Shown: positions 1-8,040, numbered from the stretch's first letter. The stretch is 64,000 nt of DNA from Shewanella eurypsychrophilus (GCF_007004545.3 NZ_CP045503.2:1210501-1274500), one strand, 5' to 3'. Notes: generated by a model from the sequence alone, not told the origin. Program-made: numbers and translations.

Positions 1-16
1 GTTTCTTCATTACGAT

Positions 17-60
17 TCCTATTATGACACCTGTCGATTTTGACTGGTGTCATAATAGGA
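17..60. repeat. Perfect 15-bp inverted repeat at the window edge
   Basis: Arms at 17-31 and 46-60 are exact reverse complements (TCCTATTATGACACC and its complement). After a T-T mismatch the stem gains 3 more pairs (33-35 with 42-44), leaving a 6-nt loop. No T-run follows on either strand close to the stem, so a simple intrinsic terminator is not obvious. The gene it belongs to lies outside the window. Confidence 0.7.
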
Positions 61-334
61 TTGGTGAGAGGGGGGAGCAAGCTACTCAGCTTGAGCTTGT
101 GATCTGGGTAGCAGGTTTCACGCTGTCAATAATGACTAGATATTAAATATTTGAAATGTTAGGTAGCGATTTGATATTTTTTGAACGCTATTTAACCGTA
201 TTAATAATTGTTTGCCAGTAGTTATAGTCAATTAATAAGTAGGAGTAGAATCAATTTATTAAATATTGCCTTTCGCTACCCCTTATTGTATCTGTCTTCG
301 GTAGTTTCAGTTCGAAGAGAGTACCTGCTTGTTA

Positions 335-445
335 ATAGCCAAGCGTAGATGCGGGTGCGACCTTCAAACACTCTTCCCAACAACCAGCCCCGCCAAATGA
401 ACCAAAACAAAAAATGTCTCCAAGCTTCATTCGAAGTTGGCCACT
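335..445 (+). repeat. Hairpin repeat family, copy R1 (short, internally deleted)
   Basis: This stretch joins the head motif of the family (like CAAGTGTAGATGC, here CAAGCGTAGATGC at 341) directly to the tail motifs (GACCTTCAAACAC at 359, CCAAATGAACCAAA at 396, CTTCATTCGAAG at 425). The hairpin-rich middle found in copies R2 to R4 is missing. It lies directly before the duplicated 3' end of the neighbouring gene. Confidence 0.65.
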
Positions 446-454
446 AATTTGCTG

Positions 455-587
455 TTAGAGCTGTTTTTGATAGATCCCTTCAGCGTCATCGGCGAGCTCA
501 AAGCCGATGTTGAATAGGTACTCTTTGTGTTCTACGGTTGCCGCTTTTGCGATGAGGGTATTCACTCCACGCTGTTTAATCTCATCG
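455..587 (-). pseudogene. Duplicated 3' end of the YgjV-acetyltransferase gene
   Basis: These 133 bases match 1283-1415 without gaps and with only about three mismatches. They encode the last 43 or so residues of the 206-aa protein, ending in a stop at 455-457. There is no start or upstream coding sequence. The match stops at 587, followed by a 13-bp tandem duplication (588-600 and 601-613). As in the intact gene, a family repeat tail sits just beyond the stop codon, so the repeat tail and gene end appear to have been copied together. Confidence 0.85.
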
Positions 588-630
588 AGCAAAGGGGTCG
601 AGCAAAGGGGTCGGAGCGAATAAGGTCAAA

Positions 631-888
631 CCTTCTTGTAAATCCACAAGTGTAGATACGGCTGCGAGCTTCCAAATCAGGGATGATTTGGCAGAGCTTC
701 CATGGATGGACTTGCAGCGTCTCGCAGAAGCATCTGCATAGCCCCCGCTGGGAAGCGTTAGGTTGCCATGAAAGTACGACTTTCAAACACACAGTCCAAC
801 AAATGCTGGATTCCGGCTCAAAAGCTCTGCCGGAAAGACGGTCGTATCAACGAAAATGTAATAGACCTTCATTCGAAGGCTAGCAAAC
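631..888 (+). repeat. Hairpin repeat family, copy R2
   Basis: Head CTTGTAAATCCACAAGTGTAG (21 nt, 634-654, in part quoted) leads to GGCTGCGAGCTTC and then a perfect hairpin, CCAAATCA (672-679) with TGATTTGG (684-691) and loop GGGA. It continues with CTTGCAGCG, TCTCGCAGAAG, a CCATGAAAGTACGAC-TTTCAAACACAC tail and ends at CCTTCATTCGAAGG (867-880). The order of motifs is shared with R3 and, on the other strand, R4. ORFs crossing it are not credible genes. Confidence 0.75.
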
Positions 889-944
889 TTTGGGGCAGAA
901 ACGAGCTAGCCACACAACCAGAAACACTAAATTCCAAGAGAGAC

Positions 945-1287
945 TATTCTTGTAAATCAGCAAGTGTAGATGCAGCTGCGAGCTTCGATTTCAGGGCCAA
1001 AAATGTTCCATACATTTTTCGGCATTTCCCACATCCGTGTGGGTCAGATGAAATCGCAGAGCCCACAGGGCCAATTTTATTCCATACAAAATTTGGCATT
1101 TCCTCCATCCGTGGAGGTCAGAGTGCTTGCGGCGACTCGCAGAACCTTCTCAAAGAAAAGAGCGCACATACCTCGCCGGACAGGTGTTAAACAAAAATGA
1201 AGATACGACCTTCAAACACACTTCCAAGTATCGAAGTAAGCCAAATGAACCAAAGTAAAAATGTATCTAGCTTCATTCGAAGCTAGA
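945..1287 (+). repeat. Hairpin repeat family, copy R3, with two inserted 51-bp modules
   Basis: The head motif is at 947-975 and the tail ends at CTTCATTCGAAG (1271-1282). The outer hairpin is GATTTCA (987-993) with TGAAATC (1049-1055). Two equal-length 51-bp modules (997-1047 and 1071-1121) interrupt it, each placed after GGG and before A. Each module folds into two hairpins separated by CATTTCC. The copy abuts the stop codon of the 206-aa gene (1283), so it forms that gene's 3' flank. Confidence 0.75.
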
Positions 1288-1903
1288 GCTGTTTTTGATA
1301 GATCCCTTCAGCGTCATCGGCGAGCTCAAAGCCGATGTTGAATAGGTACTCTTTGTGTTCTACGGTTGCCGCTTTTGCGATGAGGGTATTAACCCCACGC
1401 TGTTTAATCTCATCGGGGTGTGAGACAAAGTAATAATTTGCCAGTTTGAAGTCTCGATATTGTGGGGTGACATAGTCGAGCAGAATAGAGAGTTCACCCT
1501 TGTCATTATTGTTGCCAACTAATACACCGGCAATGCTGTTATCTCTTAGCATATAAAACGCTGTATTGGCCTTTCCGAGCTCACAGAGTGATGTCTGTGT
1601 CTCAATATCGGCCAGGTTTTCTGAGATAAAGTGGTCAAAATATTCAGTATTGACAGAGGCGGCAATCAGCTTGAACTGCTCATCGGTTGAATAAAATTTC
1701 CATAAATAATATACGTTTATTCCTGCTATACCTAAGTTCATAAACATCGTCGGGTAAGAGTTTATAAGGTAAGCAAAGCCTGCGAAGGCAAGGCAGCCAA
1801 CTAGGTTGATCAACCTCAGTTTTTTTATTGATGTCATTGTTAGAGAAACGAGGACGATTAACGACGCCAGATAACCAAACCACTCCACCCAATTAAAATC
1901 CAT
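1283..1903 (-). CDS. YgjV-family membrane protein fused to an acetyltransferase-like domain
   Basis: The 206-aa protein has a hydrophobic N-terminal half with about three membrane segments (near residues 8-27, 33-48 and 52-70) in the style of the YgjV inner-membrane family. The C-terminal half (about 85-206) resembles a small GNAT fold, with an ending of the LFNIGFELADDAEGIYQK type seen in acetyltransferases. The substrate is not predictable. An AGGGATA ribosome site precedes the ATG. The fusion suggests an enzyme tethered to the inner membrane. The last 43 codons exist again, nearly identical, at 455-587, and a structured repeat lies right after the stop. Confidence 0.75.
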   Translation of the reverse strand: MDFNWVEWFGYLASLIVLVSLTMTSIKKLRLINLVGCLAFAGFAYLINSYPTMFMNLGIAGINVYYLWKFYSTDEQFKLIAASVNTEYFDHFISENLADIETQTSLCELGKANTAFYMLRDNSIAGVLVGNNNDKGELSILLDYVTPQYRDFKLANYYFVSHPDEIKQRGVNTLIAKAATVEHKEYLFNIGFELADDAEGIYQKQL

Positions 1904-2054
1904 TTTCTATCCCTGTATGTTAGCGAACCTACTGGTAGTAACCAAACTGTTAAATACCTGCTAATTATTACTCCGGAATAAAAGCAGGGTCAAGACTCAA
2001 TTCAAATGACTGCCTTTTCTTAAAGGGTAAACTTTGAATGATTGAATGTAGATG

Positions 2055-2774
2055 TTACTTATCAGCTTTTGACATTATATTTGCCAGTGTGCCGTCATTT
2101 TTCAGTTCAACTAGGGTTTTTGAGAAGAGTAAAGCTAGTCGTTGACCCGTTTTATCTGATTGAAATGCGTAATAAACATTTTGGCGGGACAGTGGTTGTC
2201 CAGAATCGTAACTAATATTGTTTTTGCCACTTTGCTTTATTGCTTTGAGACCAGATTTCTCTTCAACTACAAAAACATCAATACGCCCTATATCTAACAT
2301 TAGTATGTTATTGATATCACTTGGAGCTGTGCTAATCGTAAAAGATGAATTTGCAGTTATTTCTTTTGAATATGGATATCCCAGTGTAATCCCAATATGT
2401 TTCCCGGTAAGGTCTGTAATCGATGTGATCAGAGGTTGACCCTGTTTAGTAAATCCAAAATCTTTTTTGATATAAATAGGTTCTGATTTGGATATTTTTT
2501 GAGAAACCATGACATCCAGAGCAGGAAAAAAACCATGGAGTTTATTTTCAGCGAAGTAGGTGGTGACTCTTACGGGGGGCATTACTTTTATAATGATATT
2601 TACTTTACTACGCTTGGCAATTTCTTTAGTTAACTCAACAAATATCCCAGTGTCTTTATCTTCTACCATTAATGGGATTGGAAATGTTCCAATCGTATAG
2701 ACTTCATCTTCAGCAAAGCTAACCCCAGTGAAAAAAAATAAAAAACCAAGTAAGAATAGGATATTTTTTTTCAT
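2055..2774 (-). CDS. Periplasmic solute-binding family 3 protein (orphan)
   Basis: The 239-aa protein starts with a clear signal peptide (about residues 1-21, cleavage after VSFA) and then a bacterial extracellular solute-binding family 3 fold, recognisable from IGTFPIPLMVEDKDTGIFVE near the mature start and the glycine-rich lobe around KHIGITLGYPYSKEI. Such proteins bind amino acids or similar small ligands. No permease or ATPase gene lies beside it, so it may be a sensor-like or scavenging orphan of the kind common in Shewanella. The ligand is unknown. The gene is monocistronic, with large gaps on both sides. Confidence 0.8.
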   Translation of the reverse strand: MKKNILFLLGFLFFFTGVSFAEDEVYTIGTFPIPLMVEDKDTGIFVELTKEIAKRSKVNIIIKVMPPVRVTTYFAENKLHGFFPALDVMVSQKISKSEPIYIKKDFGFTKQGQPLITSITDLTGKHIGITLGYPYSKEITANSSFTISTAPSDINNILMLDIGRIDVFVVEEKSGLKAIKQSGKNNISYDSGQPLSRQNVYYAFQSDKTGQRLALLFSKTLVELKNDGTLANIMSKADK

Positions 2775-3055
2775 GGGGAACCTAGCGACATTATGTCTAT
2801 TGTAAAAAAGCTCTGTGTATAGTTTAGTTTAGGTTAGAGCAACAATATAAGAAATCGTTCGAGTGGTCTTGGTCTCACACGTAGCTGTAATGACTCCTTA
2901 CACGGCGTATATTTTAGGTTTGTGAGCTTGTTCAAAGTCGTTCAATTGTGTCCCCCTGAGTATAATGTATGTCGAAGCTCTAACACTTATTTCCCAAGAA
3001 GACTGACTAAACGAGATGCACTGAAACCTAATTTTCACTCTGAATAATCCCGAAA

Positions 3056-3952
3056 TTACTCGACCTCAAGTAAGGAGATAACCCACTTTTGCAGTGGGTC
3101 ATCATTGTAGCGAGGGTGCCAAGCTGCAATCACATCAAAACTATCGGGTGAATGCTCTAAAGGAATCGTCACTATATCTAGGCCCTTGATGGCTCTTGAA
3201 GGTAAAAAGGCAATGGCGTCGGTTGTTTCAAGATACATAGGAACAATAGAGAAGCAGGGGGCTGATACGACAATATTTCTCTTTAATCCAAATTGCGAAA
3301 ACCAATCATCAATTGAGCCTTTAAAATTTGGCCGTGATGGCGAAGCGATGATTGTTGGATAACTTGCGACTTCAGCCAAAGTGGGCGTCGTTTGTGAGAT
3401 CGTTTGTGAAATGGTTGAATTTGCTGAGGCCACACAAACATGATGCTCTTCAAATAGCTTGATCATGGGGTAGCTAGCTGGAATGTGATCGGGGCAGGCG
3501 ATAGCTAAGTTCACTTTACCGCTTATCATTAACTCATGCAGCTTATCAATTTCAAAATCTCTGACGATCAATTTCAAATTTGGTGATTGCTTTCTTAGTT
3601 TTGCAATTAATGCTGGTAGCACTATTTGTTGTGCATAGTCGGTAGCTGAGATAACAAAGGTGCCACTGGTTTTTTCAGGAGAGAAGGTGTTTGGCGACAA
3701 GAGTAATTTGAAATCAATTAGCAGTTTTTCGACGTTTAACGATAGCTCTTTAGCAAATGGTGTAGGCACAAAGCCATTGGTTTTTCTAACAAATAACCTG
3801 TCATCAAACACATCTCGGAGTTTCTTTAAATGCTCACTAACCGCTTGCTGAGTTAAACCGAGTTGGTGTGCTGCTTTAGAGGCATTTTCTTCACGTATTA
3901 AGGCTTGAAAAACCCTCAACTGTTTGATGTCTAATCTGTCTAGCTTACTCAC
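3056..3952 (-). CDS. LysR-family transcriptional regulator
   Basis: The 298-aa protein has an N-terminal winged helix-turn-helix (residues about 8-66, ASKAAHQLGLTQQAVSEHLK) and a LysR effector-binding domain (about 92-297). It is divergent from the short-chain dehydrogenase gene at 4100, the classic layout in which a LysR protein controls its neighbour and itself. The 147-bp gap between them holds an 8-bp inverted repeat. The effector is unknown. Length and domain order are normal for the family. Confidence 0.9.
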   Translation of the reverse strand: MSKLDRLDIKQLRVFQALIREENASKAAHQLGLTQQAVSEHLKKLRDVFDDRLFVRKTNGFVPTPFAKELSLNVEKLLIDFKLLLSPNTFSPEKTSGTFVISATDYAQQIVLPALIAKLRKQSPNLKLIVRDFEIDKLHELMISGKVNLAIACPDHIPASYPMIKLFEEHHVCVASANSTISQTISQTTPTLAEVASYPTIIASPSRPNFKGSIDDWFSQFGLKRNIVVSAPCFSIVPMYLETTDAIAFLPSRAIKGLDIVTIPLEHSPDSFDVIAAWHPRYNDDPLQKWVISLLEVE

Positions 3953-4018
3953 AATGACTTTCCCTATGTATCAGTTTCTTCCTTAATGTAACTCATAACC
4001 ATAAAATATTGTATCACT

Positions 4019-4045
4019 AACAAATAAGCTTTGTTTCTATTTGTT
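4019..4045. promoter_or_regulatory. Candidate LysR operator between lysR-type gene and SDR gene
   Basis: AACAAATA (4019-4026) and TATTTGTT (4038-4045) form a perfect 8-bp inverted repeat with an 11-bp spacer in the divergent promoter region. LysR regulators usually bind dyads of about this geometry. The assignment is inference from position and symmetry. Confidence 0.45.
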
Positions 4046-4099
4046 CAAGACGGTTGTTAAAGTTATTGCATCAAGTTAATTCAACGATTGGAGACAAAA

Positions 4100-4705
4100 A
4101 TGAAGACAGTAATTTTAATTGGTGCACTAGGTAAAATGGGTCAGGCAGCGCTAACAGGGCTAGGAGCACACAAGGTTATCACGGCTGGCCGTTCTGGTGA
4201 TGTAGACCACCTCGTAGATATCACTGACGTACAATCTATTGAGGCACTCTATGACAAAGTGGGGCACTTCGACGCTGTGGTGAATACCGTTGGTTTTTGT
4301 GAGTATGCTAATTTTACCGAGATGACAGAAGCCCAGTGGATGACAACTGTTATGAGTAAAATGATGGGGCAGATTAACTTAGTTCGTATTGGTCAGAAGT
4401 ACATTGCTGAAGCTGGTTCATTTACCTTAATCAGCGGAATTTTAAACGTTAAGCCTATTCCATTCGCCATCGCTGATGCGACAACAAGCGGTGCGATTGA
4501 CACTTTTGTAAAATGTGTTGCGCTAGAGATGCCAAGAAATACCCGAATTAATGTTGTAAATCCTACAGTCCTTGAAGAGGCTTGGGATGTTTATGGTGAG
4601 ATGATGCCAGGGTTTGAGCCAGTTTCAGGGAAGCGAGTGGGCAAAGCATTCGAACGTTCTGTTGATGGGTTTCTTACCGGTGAGGTTATTTTTGTCGATG
4701 CTTAG
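4100..4705 (+). CDS. Atypical short-chain dehydrogenase/reductase
   Basis: The ATG at 4100 is chosen because GGAG lies 7 bases upstream; a TTG at 4088 would place the ribosome site inside the gene. The 201-aa protein opens with a Rossmann strand and glycine turn (VILIGALGKMGQ) and ends with an SDR-like strand (FLTGEVIFVDA). The usual catalytic Tyr-x-x-x-Lys is not seen: the expected region reads FAIADATTSGAIDTFVKC. This resembles a recognised SDR subgroup with a small-residue stretch there, so classical alcohol dehydrogenase chemistry should not be assumed. It is probably regulated by the divergent LysR protein and is followed by a strong terminator. Confidence 0.8.
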   Translation: MKTVILIGALGKMGQAALTGLGAHKVITAGRSGDVDHLVDITDVQSIEALYDKVGHFDAVVNTVGFCEYANFTEMTEAQWMTTVMSKMMGQINLVRIGQKYIAEAGSFTLISGILNVKPIPFAIADATTSGAIDTFVKCVALEMPRNTRINVVNPTVLEEAWDVYGEMMPGFEPVSGKRVGKAFERSVDGFLTGEVIFVDA

Positions 4706-4724
4706 CAATTCAGTGTCATAGTTT

Positions 4725-4756
4725 AAAAGCCAGTAGCTAAACACTGCTGGCTTTTT
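4725..4756 (+). terminator. Intrinsic terminator after the SDR gene
   Basis: The stem 4725-4736 pairs with 4744-4755 (12 bp with one G-T wobble) around a short loop. The right arm ends in a T-run. Confidence 0.85.
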
Positions 4757-4816
4757 CATTATGCACTTGGTTAAGTGTTTTCATTCCAAGTTAGTACTCG
4801 TTAGGTAAATAATGAT

Positions 4817-5020
4817 TCAATGGATTATCCTTAATCGGTATATCCCAGCTTCTGAGAGCACGCATTCGTCTTGACGAAGTTGGCTGGTGGGTGACTCACT
4901 ATACCTGTCGTTGGTAAAGGCGCGGTGGAAGTCCCAGTAGCCTTCTGAGTTTTCGACCCATTCTGGAAACTTTTTACCGCATAAATCTATGGTCAATGGA
5001 CCTTTTCTAAGTTTTTCCAT
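4817..5020 (-). CDS. Small protein of unknown function (67 aa)
   Basis: A near-ideal ribosome site (AGGAGA, 5027-5032 on the minus strand) lies 6 bases before the ATG, which is the main reason to accept this short gene. The protein is soluble, with a tryptophan- and aromatic-rich centre (GKKFPEWVENSEGYWDFHRAF) that looks like a compact fold rather than noise. No signal peptide or membrane segment is seen. I do not recognise the family. It stands alone between the SDR terminator and a repeat-bearing intergenic region. Confidence 0.6.
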   Translation of the reverse strand: MEKLRKGPLTIDLCGKKFPEWVENSEGYWDFHRAFTNDRYSESPTSQLRQDECVLSEAGIYRLRIIH

Positions 5021-5179
5021 AAGACTTCTCCTGTTTCCCTTTTCACAACTTTATCAAGGGCTTGGTCATTGTAAATGAATGCATGTCAATCTTGAATAAT
5101 CGAAGTGGAGCAATGAACCCTTTACCCTTGAGGAGACTAAACATAAGGATTAATGATAATGGTTCAATATTGATGGGTC

Positions 5180-5450
5180 TTATACCAATTGCACTAAGTA
5201 TTTGACCAATTCAGAGCGACTCAGGCTTTTCAATTCAATGTGCATTGGTGAAGAAATTGTTACTCCCTTTTGAGCCAGTGCAAAGCAGAAGTGGGAAGTC
5301 TGAGCCGCTCACGTAGTGCGGCTTTCAAAGCCATTTAAGCTTCGTTGTGGGCTTTCGATATAGAATTACTATTAGCTTCAATCCCCCGCCTCGCTTACAG
5401 GGCTCTGAATTCCCGCTGAATGGTCAAACTTTTAATGTAACTGGTATTAG
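5180..5450. mobile_element. MITE-like element with imperfect terminal inverted repeats
   Basis: The left end (TTATACCAATTGCACTAAG, 5180) and the reverse complement of the right end (TAATACCAGTTACATTAAA, from 5450) agree at most positions over about 27 bases. The roughly 270-bp interior has no coding potential and contains GTATTTGACCAATTCAGAGCG. A related half-element starts near 16425. The size, terminal repeats and lack of genes suggest a non-autonomous transposable element or its decayed remnant. It occupies most of the 626-bp gap at 5021-5646, where nothing else was recognised. Confidence 0.5.
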
Positions 5451-5646
5451 CTGGCTCTAAGTTGAATCTTTAATAAAGCCAGAAGTTAAACATAGGACAC
5501 TTTAGTCACTTTCACCCTAAGTGTTTTGACTGAAAGGTGGGCTGGGGCTAGCTTTTTTATTGAGTTAAACCTGTTTTAGATGGCTAGCCATTAAGAAATT
5601 ATGGCACAGCCAATGAGCCCTTAGATACTTGTTACCAGTCTCTATT

Positions 5647-6267
5647 TTATAAATCATTTAGATAACGCATGACCATTTCATCTTGATTTTCTGGTGTGTC
5701 AGTTATAGATAACTGCTCATTAATCATTTTTCCCATCGTTGGGAATGATGAACGATCAATATGGCTCTCCGCTGACCAGAGTTTGGAACGCATAAGCGCT
5801 TTAGCACAGTGCAAGAACACTTCGGTTATGGCTATCTCAATGCAAGTTTGAGGTGGATTTGCTTCATCTGAGAACAGCTCCAAATGTTCTCTCGATGTGG
5901 AGATTCGAGCCGTGCCGTTGACCCTTAAGGTTTCATCTATGCCGGGGATCAGAAACAGGCAGCCGATGCTGCCTGTCTCTATGATATTGATCAGACTATC
6001 GAGGCGATTGTTTCCCTTGGCATCGGGAATTAGTAGGCATGTATCATTGAGTATCTTGATAAAACCAGGCTTACCGCCACGAGGAGAGCAGTCGAGTGTG
6101 CCTGATTTCGTATTGGTAGGTTTTCCATAGGTAGAAATAGTGAGAAAGGGTGAGTGCTCAATAAAGTTAATTGAGTGCTTCTCTAGTGCATCAAGTTGTT
6201 TATCTTTACTGCGACCTTTAGCTGGGACATAGAGTTGTCTGAGCTGCTCTTGTGATTCTATATACAT
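5647..6267 (-). CDS. Pyridoxamine 5'-phosphate oxidase-family flavoprotein
   Basis: The ATG at 6267 (206 aa) is preferred because AAGGAT lies just upstream; an upstream extension to 6339 has no ribosome site and no family likeness. The split-barrel core carries DCSPRGGKPGF followed by LIPDAKGNNRLDSLINI and FLIPGIDETLRVNGTARI, the arrangement of the MSMEG_1061-like PPOX-class FMN proteins. Members bind FMN (or F420 in actinobacteria) and reduce unknown substrates. It is a stand-alone gene with no pathway context. Confidence 0.8.
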   Translation of the reverse strand: MYIESQEQLRQLYVPAKGRSKDKQLDALEKHSINFIEHSPFLTISTYGKPTNTKSGTLDCSPRGGKPGFIKILNDTCLLIPDAKGNNRLDSLINIIETGSIGCLFLIPGIDETLRVNGTARISTSREHLELFSDEANPPQTCIEIAITEVFLHCAKALMRSKLWSAESHIDRSSFPTMGKMINEQLSITDTPENQDEMVMRYLNDL

Positions 6268-6526
6268 GGCTATCCTTAATGATGCTTGTAGGCGTTGGCA
6301 GATGCTTTGATTTAGATGATATAGCGCTATTAACACCAACTGCTATGCAAAATTAGCATTACCTTATGGGGGTTTTCAAGCTTGGAACTTAATTGGTGAA
6401 TAAGAGCCCACAAGGAACTTCTTATGAAGTTAGCCGATCTTGTCTCGAAATCACCTGCACGGCACCGCTAGTAATTCGAAATGGCTAATACCAATCGGTA
6501 TAATACCTATCGACTAGACTCAATAG

Positions 6527-6919
6527 ATGAACAAGAGTCATCCAACTTTATATGTCCTTTATGATGGAGCCTGTCCTCGTTGTCTCAAGGACCGAGATAA
6601 CTACTTACGTGTAGCGGGGAAGTATGCCACGGGAGTGAACTGGTTCGATATCACAGATCAGGGTGTTCAGCTAAAGGCTTGGGGGATAGATCCGTTTCAG
6701 GCACTAACAGAGCTACATGTGATCATTGGCGAGTGTGATGATATTGATAAGCCAATAGTGGTGTCTGAGCTGGATGCATATATCATTTTAATGAGTAGGG
6801 TGCCAATGTTGCAGCCATTTGCTTGGTTAATTGGGCGAAAGTGTATCCGGCCGTTATTATCAATCTTGTACCGTAGGGCTGTTTATAGGCGGCTTAAATG
6901 CGAAGGAAGGCTAATGTGA
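6527..6919 (+). CDS. DCC-family (DUF393) thiol-disulfide oxidoreductase-like protein
   Basis: The 130-aa protein begins LYVLYDGACPRCLKDRD, the DGxCxxC motif that names the DCC family, a predicted thioredoxin-like redox group of unknown substrate. The C-terminal half (PMLQPFAWLIGRKCIRPLLSILYRRAVYR) is the usual amphipathic, membrane-near ending. The ribosome site is weak. The short VOC-type gene starts 14 bases after its stop, so the two may be co-transcribed. Confidence 0.85.
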   Translation: MNKSHPTLYVLYDGACPRCLKDRDNYLRVAGKYATGVNWFDITDQGVQLKAWGIDPFQALTELHVIIGECDDIDKPIVVSELDAYIILMSRVPMLQPFAWLIGRKCIRPLLSILYRRAVYRRLKCEGRLM

Positions 6920-6932
6920 ATGGTGGCTATAG

Positions 6933-7211
6933 ATGACGATTGCGCTGACTCATATCGCTTTGCACGTTGAGGATGTTTCTGCTTGCGTCGATTTCTATGC
7001 TTCATATGCTGGTATGCAAGTTATACATGAGCGTCCTTGCGGTCACAGCTCTGAGCTTTCTCGTAGTAATAACCCTGTTTGGCTTGGTAAAAACAGAATC
7101 GTCTGGCTGAGTGAACCGGGGCAAGAGTCACAATTTATTATTGTGCTAATTCCCGGAGGAAGAGAGCATAAACAGCAGATGGATGATTATTCCCATCTCA
7201 GTCAATATTAA
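6933..7211 (+). CDS. VOC (glyoxalase)-superfamily protein, apparently truncated
   Basis: The 92-aa product begins IALTHIALHVEDVSACVDFYASYAGMQV, a complete first beta-alpha-beta-beta-beta module of the vicinal oxygen chelate fold, including the first metal-ligand histidine (LTHIALHV). The second module stops after DDYSHLSQY, where full-length relatives (about 125-140 aa) normally continue with HLGFAV. The bases after the stop do not encode the missing part in any frame I could recognise. It is therefore probably a decaying gene rather than a sequencing frameshift, and activity is doubtful. Confidence 0.6.
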   Translation: MTIALTHIALHVEDVSACVDFYASYAGMQVIHERPCGHSSELSRSNNPVWLGKNRIVWLSEPGQESQFIIVLIPGGREHKQQMDDYSHLSQY

Positions 7212-7440
7212 AACTAGCAAAATAATTCCAGATTGAAAGTCTCGTTCTCCATATTTATCGTTTTGTAATAAGCTAATTATTTTTAACTACATAGCTTATT
7301 ATTAACCCTTGAATATTAACGTCTTAGGCTGACTTGTCTTTCCCCGGGTTTTCCTTGTGGTTTGATGTGTAGTCACGTGTCTAGTTTGGTTAGACTAACT
7401 GATGTATTATCAAACAGGAAACCAGTTTTCGAGGATTTTT

Positions 7441-8040
7441 ATGTTTGAAGCCATGACTGCTCAGAGTCGTTTTGTTCCTGATTTAGATTGTATCGATCTA
7501 CATAATGAAAGAGTGAGTGAACTCGTGACGATATTATCGCAAGCTATTGGTTTGGCCGAGCAAAAGATAAAAGAGTTCGCCTGGGCGGCGCGGGTTCATG
7601 ATGTCGGTAAACGATTTATCTCTGAGGATATTAGAAATAAGCCAGGTAAATTAAGCCAGCCTGAGTTCAATAAGATGCAAGCACACTGTGTGGCGGGATA
7701 TCAGATGCTCTACAGATTAGGTTATGACGAGATCTTTCTGAACACAGCTTTATATCATCACGAAAATTGGGATGGTTCAGGGTATCCTGATGGTTTGAGA
7801 GAAGACAATATTCCGTTAGAAGCGCAGGTATGTTCTATATGTGATGTATATGAAGCCCTAAGAGCCACTCGCTGTTATAAAGCCAGTAAGACGCATAAAG
7901 AAGCTGTGAAGATAATATTGGCTCTGTTTGGTTCAAAGTTTAACCCAAAGCTTAGGCCATTTTTTGTTAAAGCCCTGCCTGAATTTGAGAAGCTAGAATC
8001 CCTGATATTAGCAGATAGCCAAGCTCAGTTAAGCGTTTAG
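7441..8040 (+). CDS. HD-GYP domain protein, probable c-di-GMP phosphodiesterase
   Basis: The start at 7441 (199 aa) follows GAGGA at 7431-7435; an upstream ATG at 7402 lacks a comparable site. The domain is complete and stands alone: HDVGK (VHDVGKRFI), then HHENWDGSGYP with the GYP signature, then DVYEAL. HD-GYP enzymes hydrolyse c-di-GMP to GMP. No receiver or sensor domain is fused. Together with the REC-EAL protein at 21764 and the riboswitch at 29339, it shows an active c-di-GMP network. A strong shared terminator follows. Confidence 0.9.
   Translation: MFEAMTAQSRFVPDLDCIDLHNERVSELVTILSQAIGLAEQKIKEFAWAARVHDVGKRFISEDIRNKPGKLSQPEFNKMQAHCVAGYQMLYRLGYDEIFLNTALYHHENWDGSGYPDGLREDNIPLEAQVCSICDVYEALRATRCYKASKTHKEAVKIILALFGSKFNPKLRPFFVKALPEFEKLESLILADSQAQLSV

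Noticed and set aside
683-1200. Several overlapping ORFs on both strands
   Set aside because: They cross hairpin repeats R2 and R3, so their sequence is explained by palindromes and not by coding selection.
335-1287. Integron attC sites or a cassette array
   Set aside because: No GTTRRRY/RYYYAAC core pairs flank small genes and no integrase is present; the hairpins do not have the attC layout.
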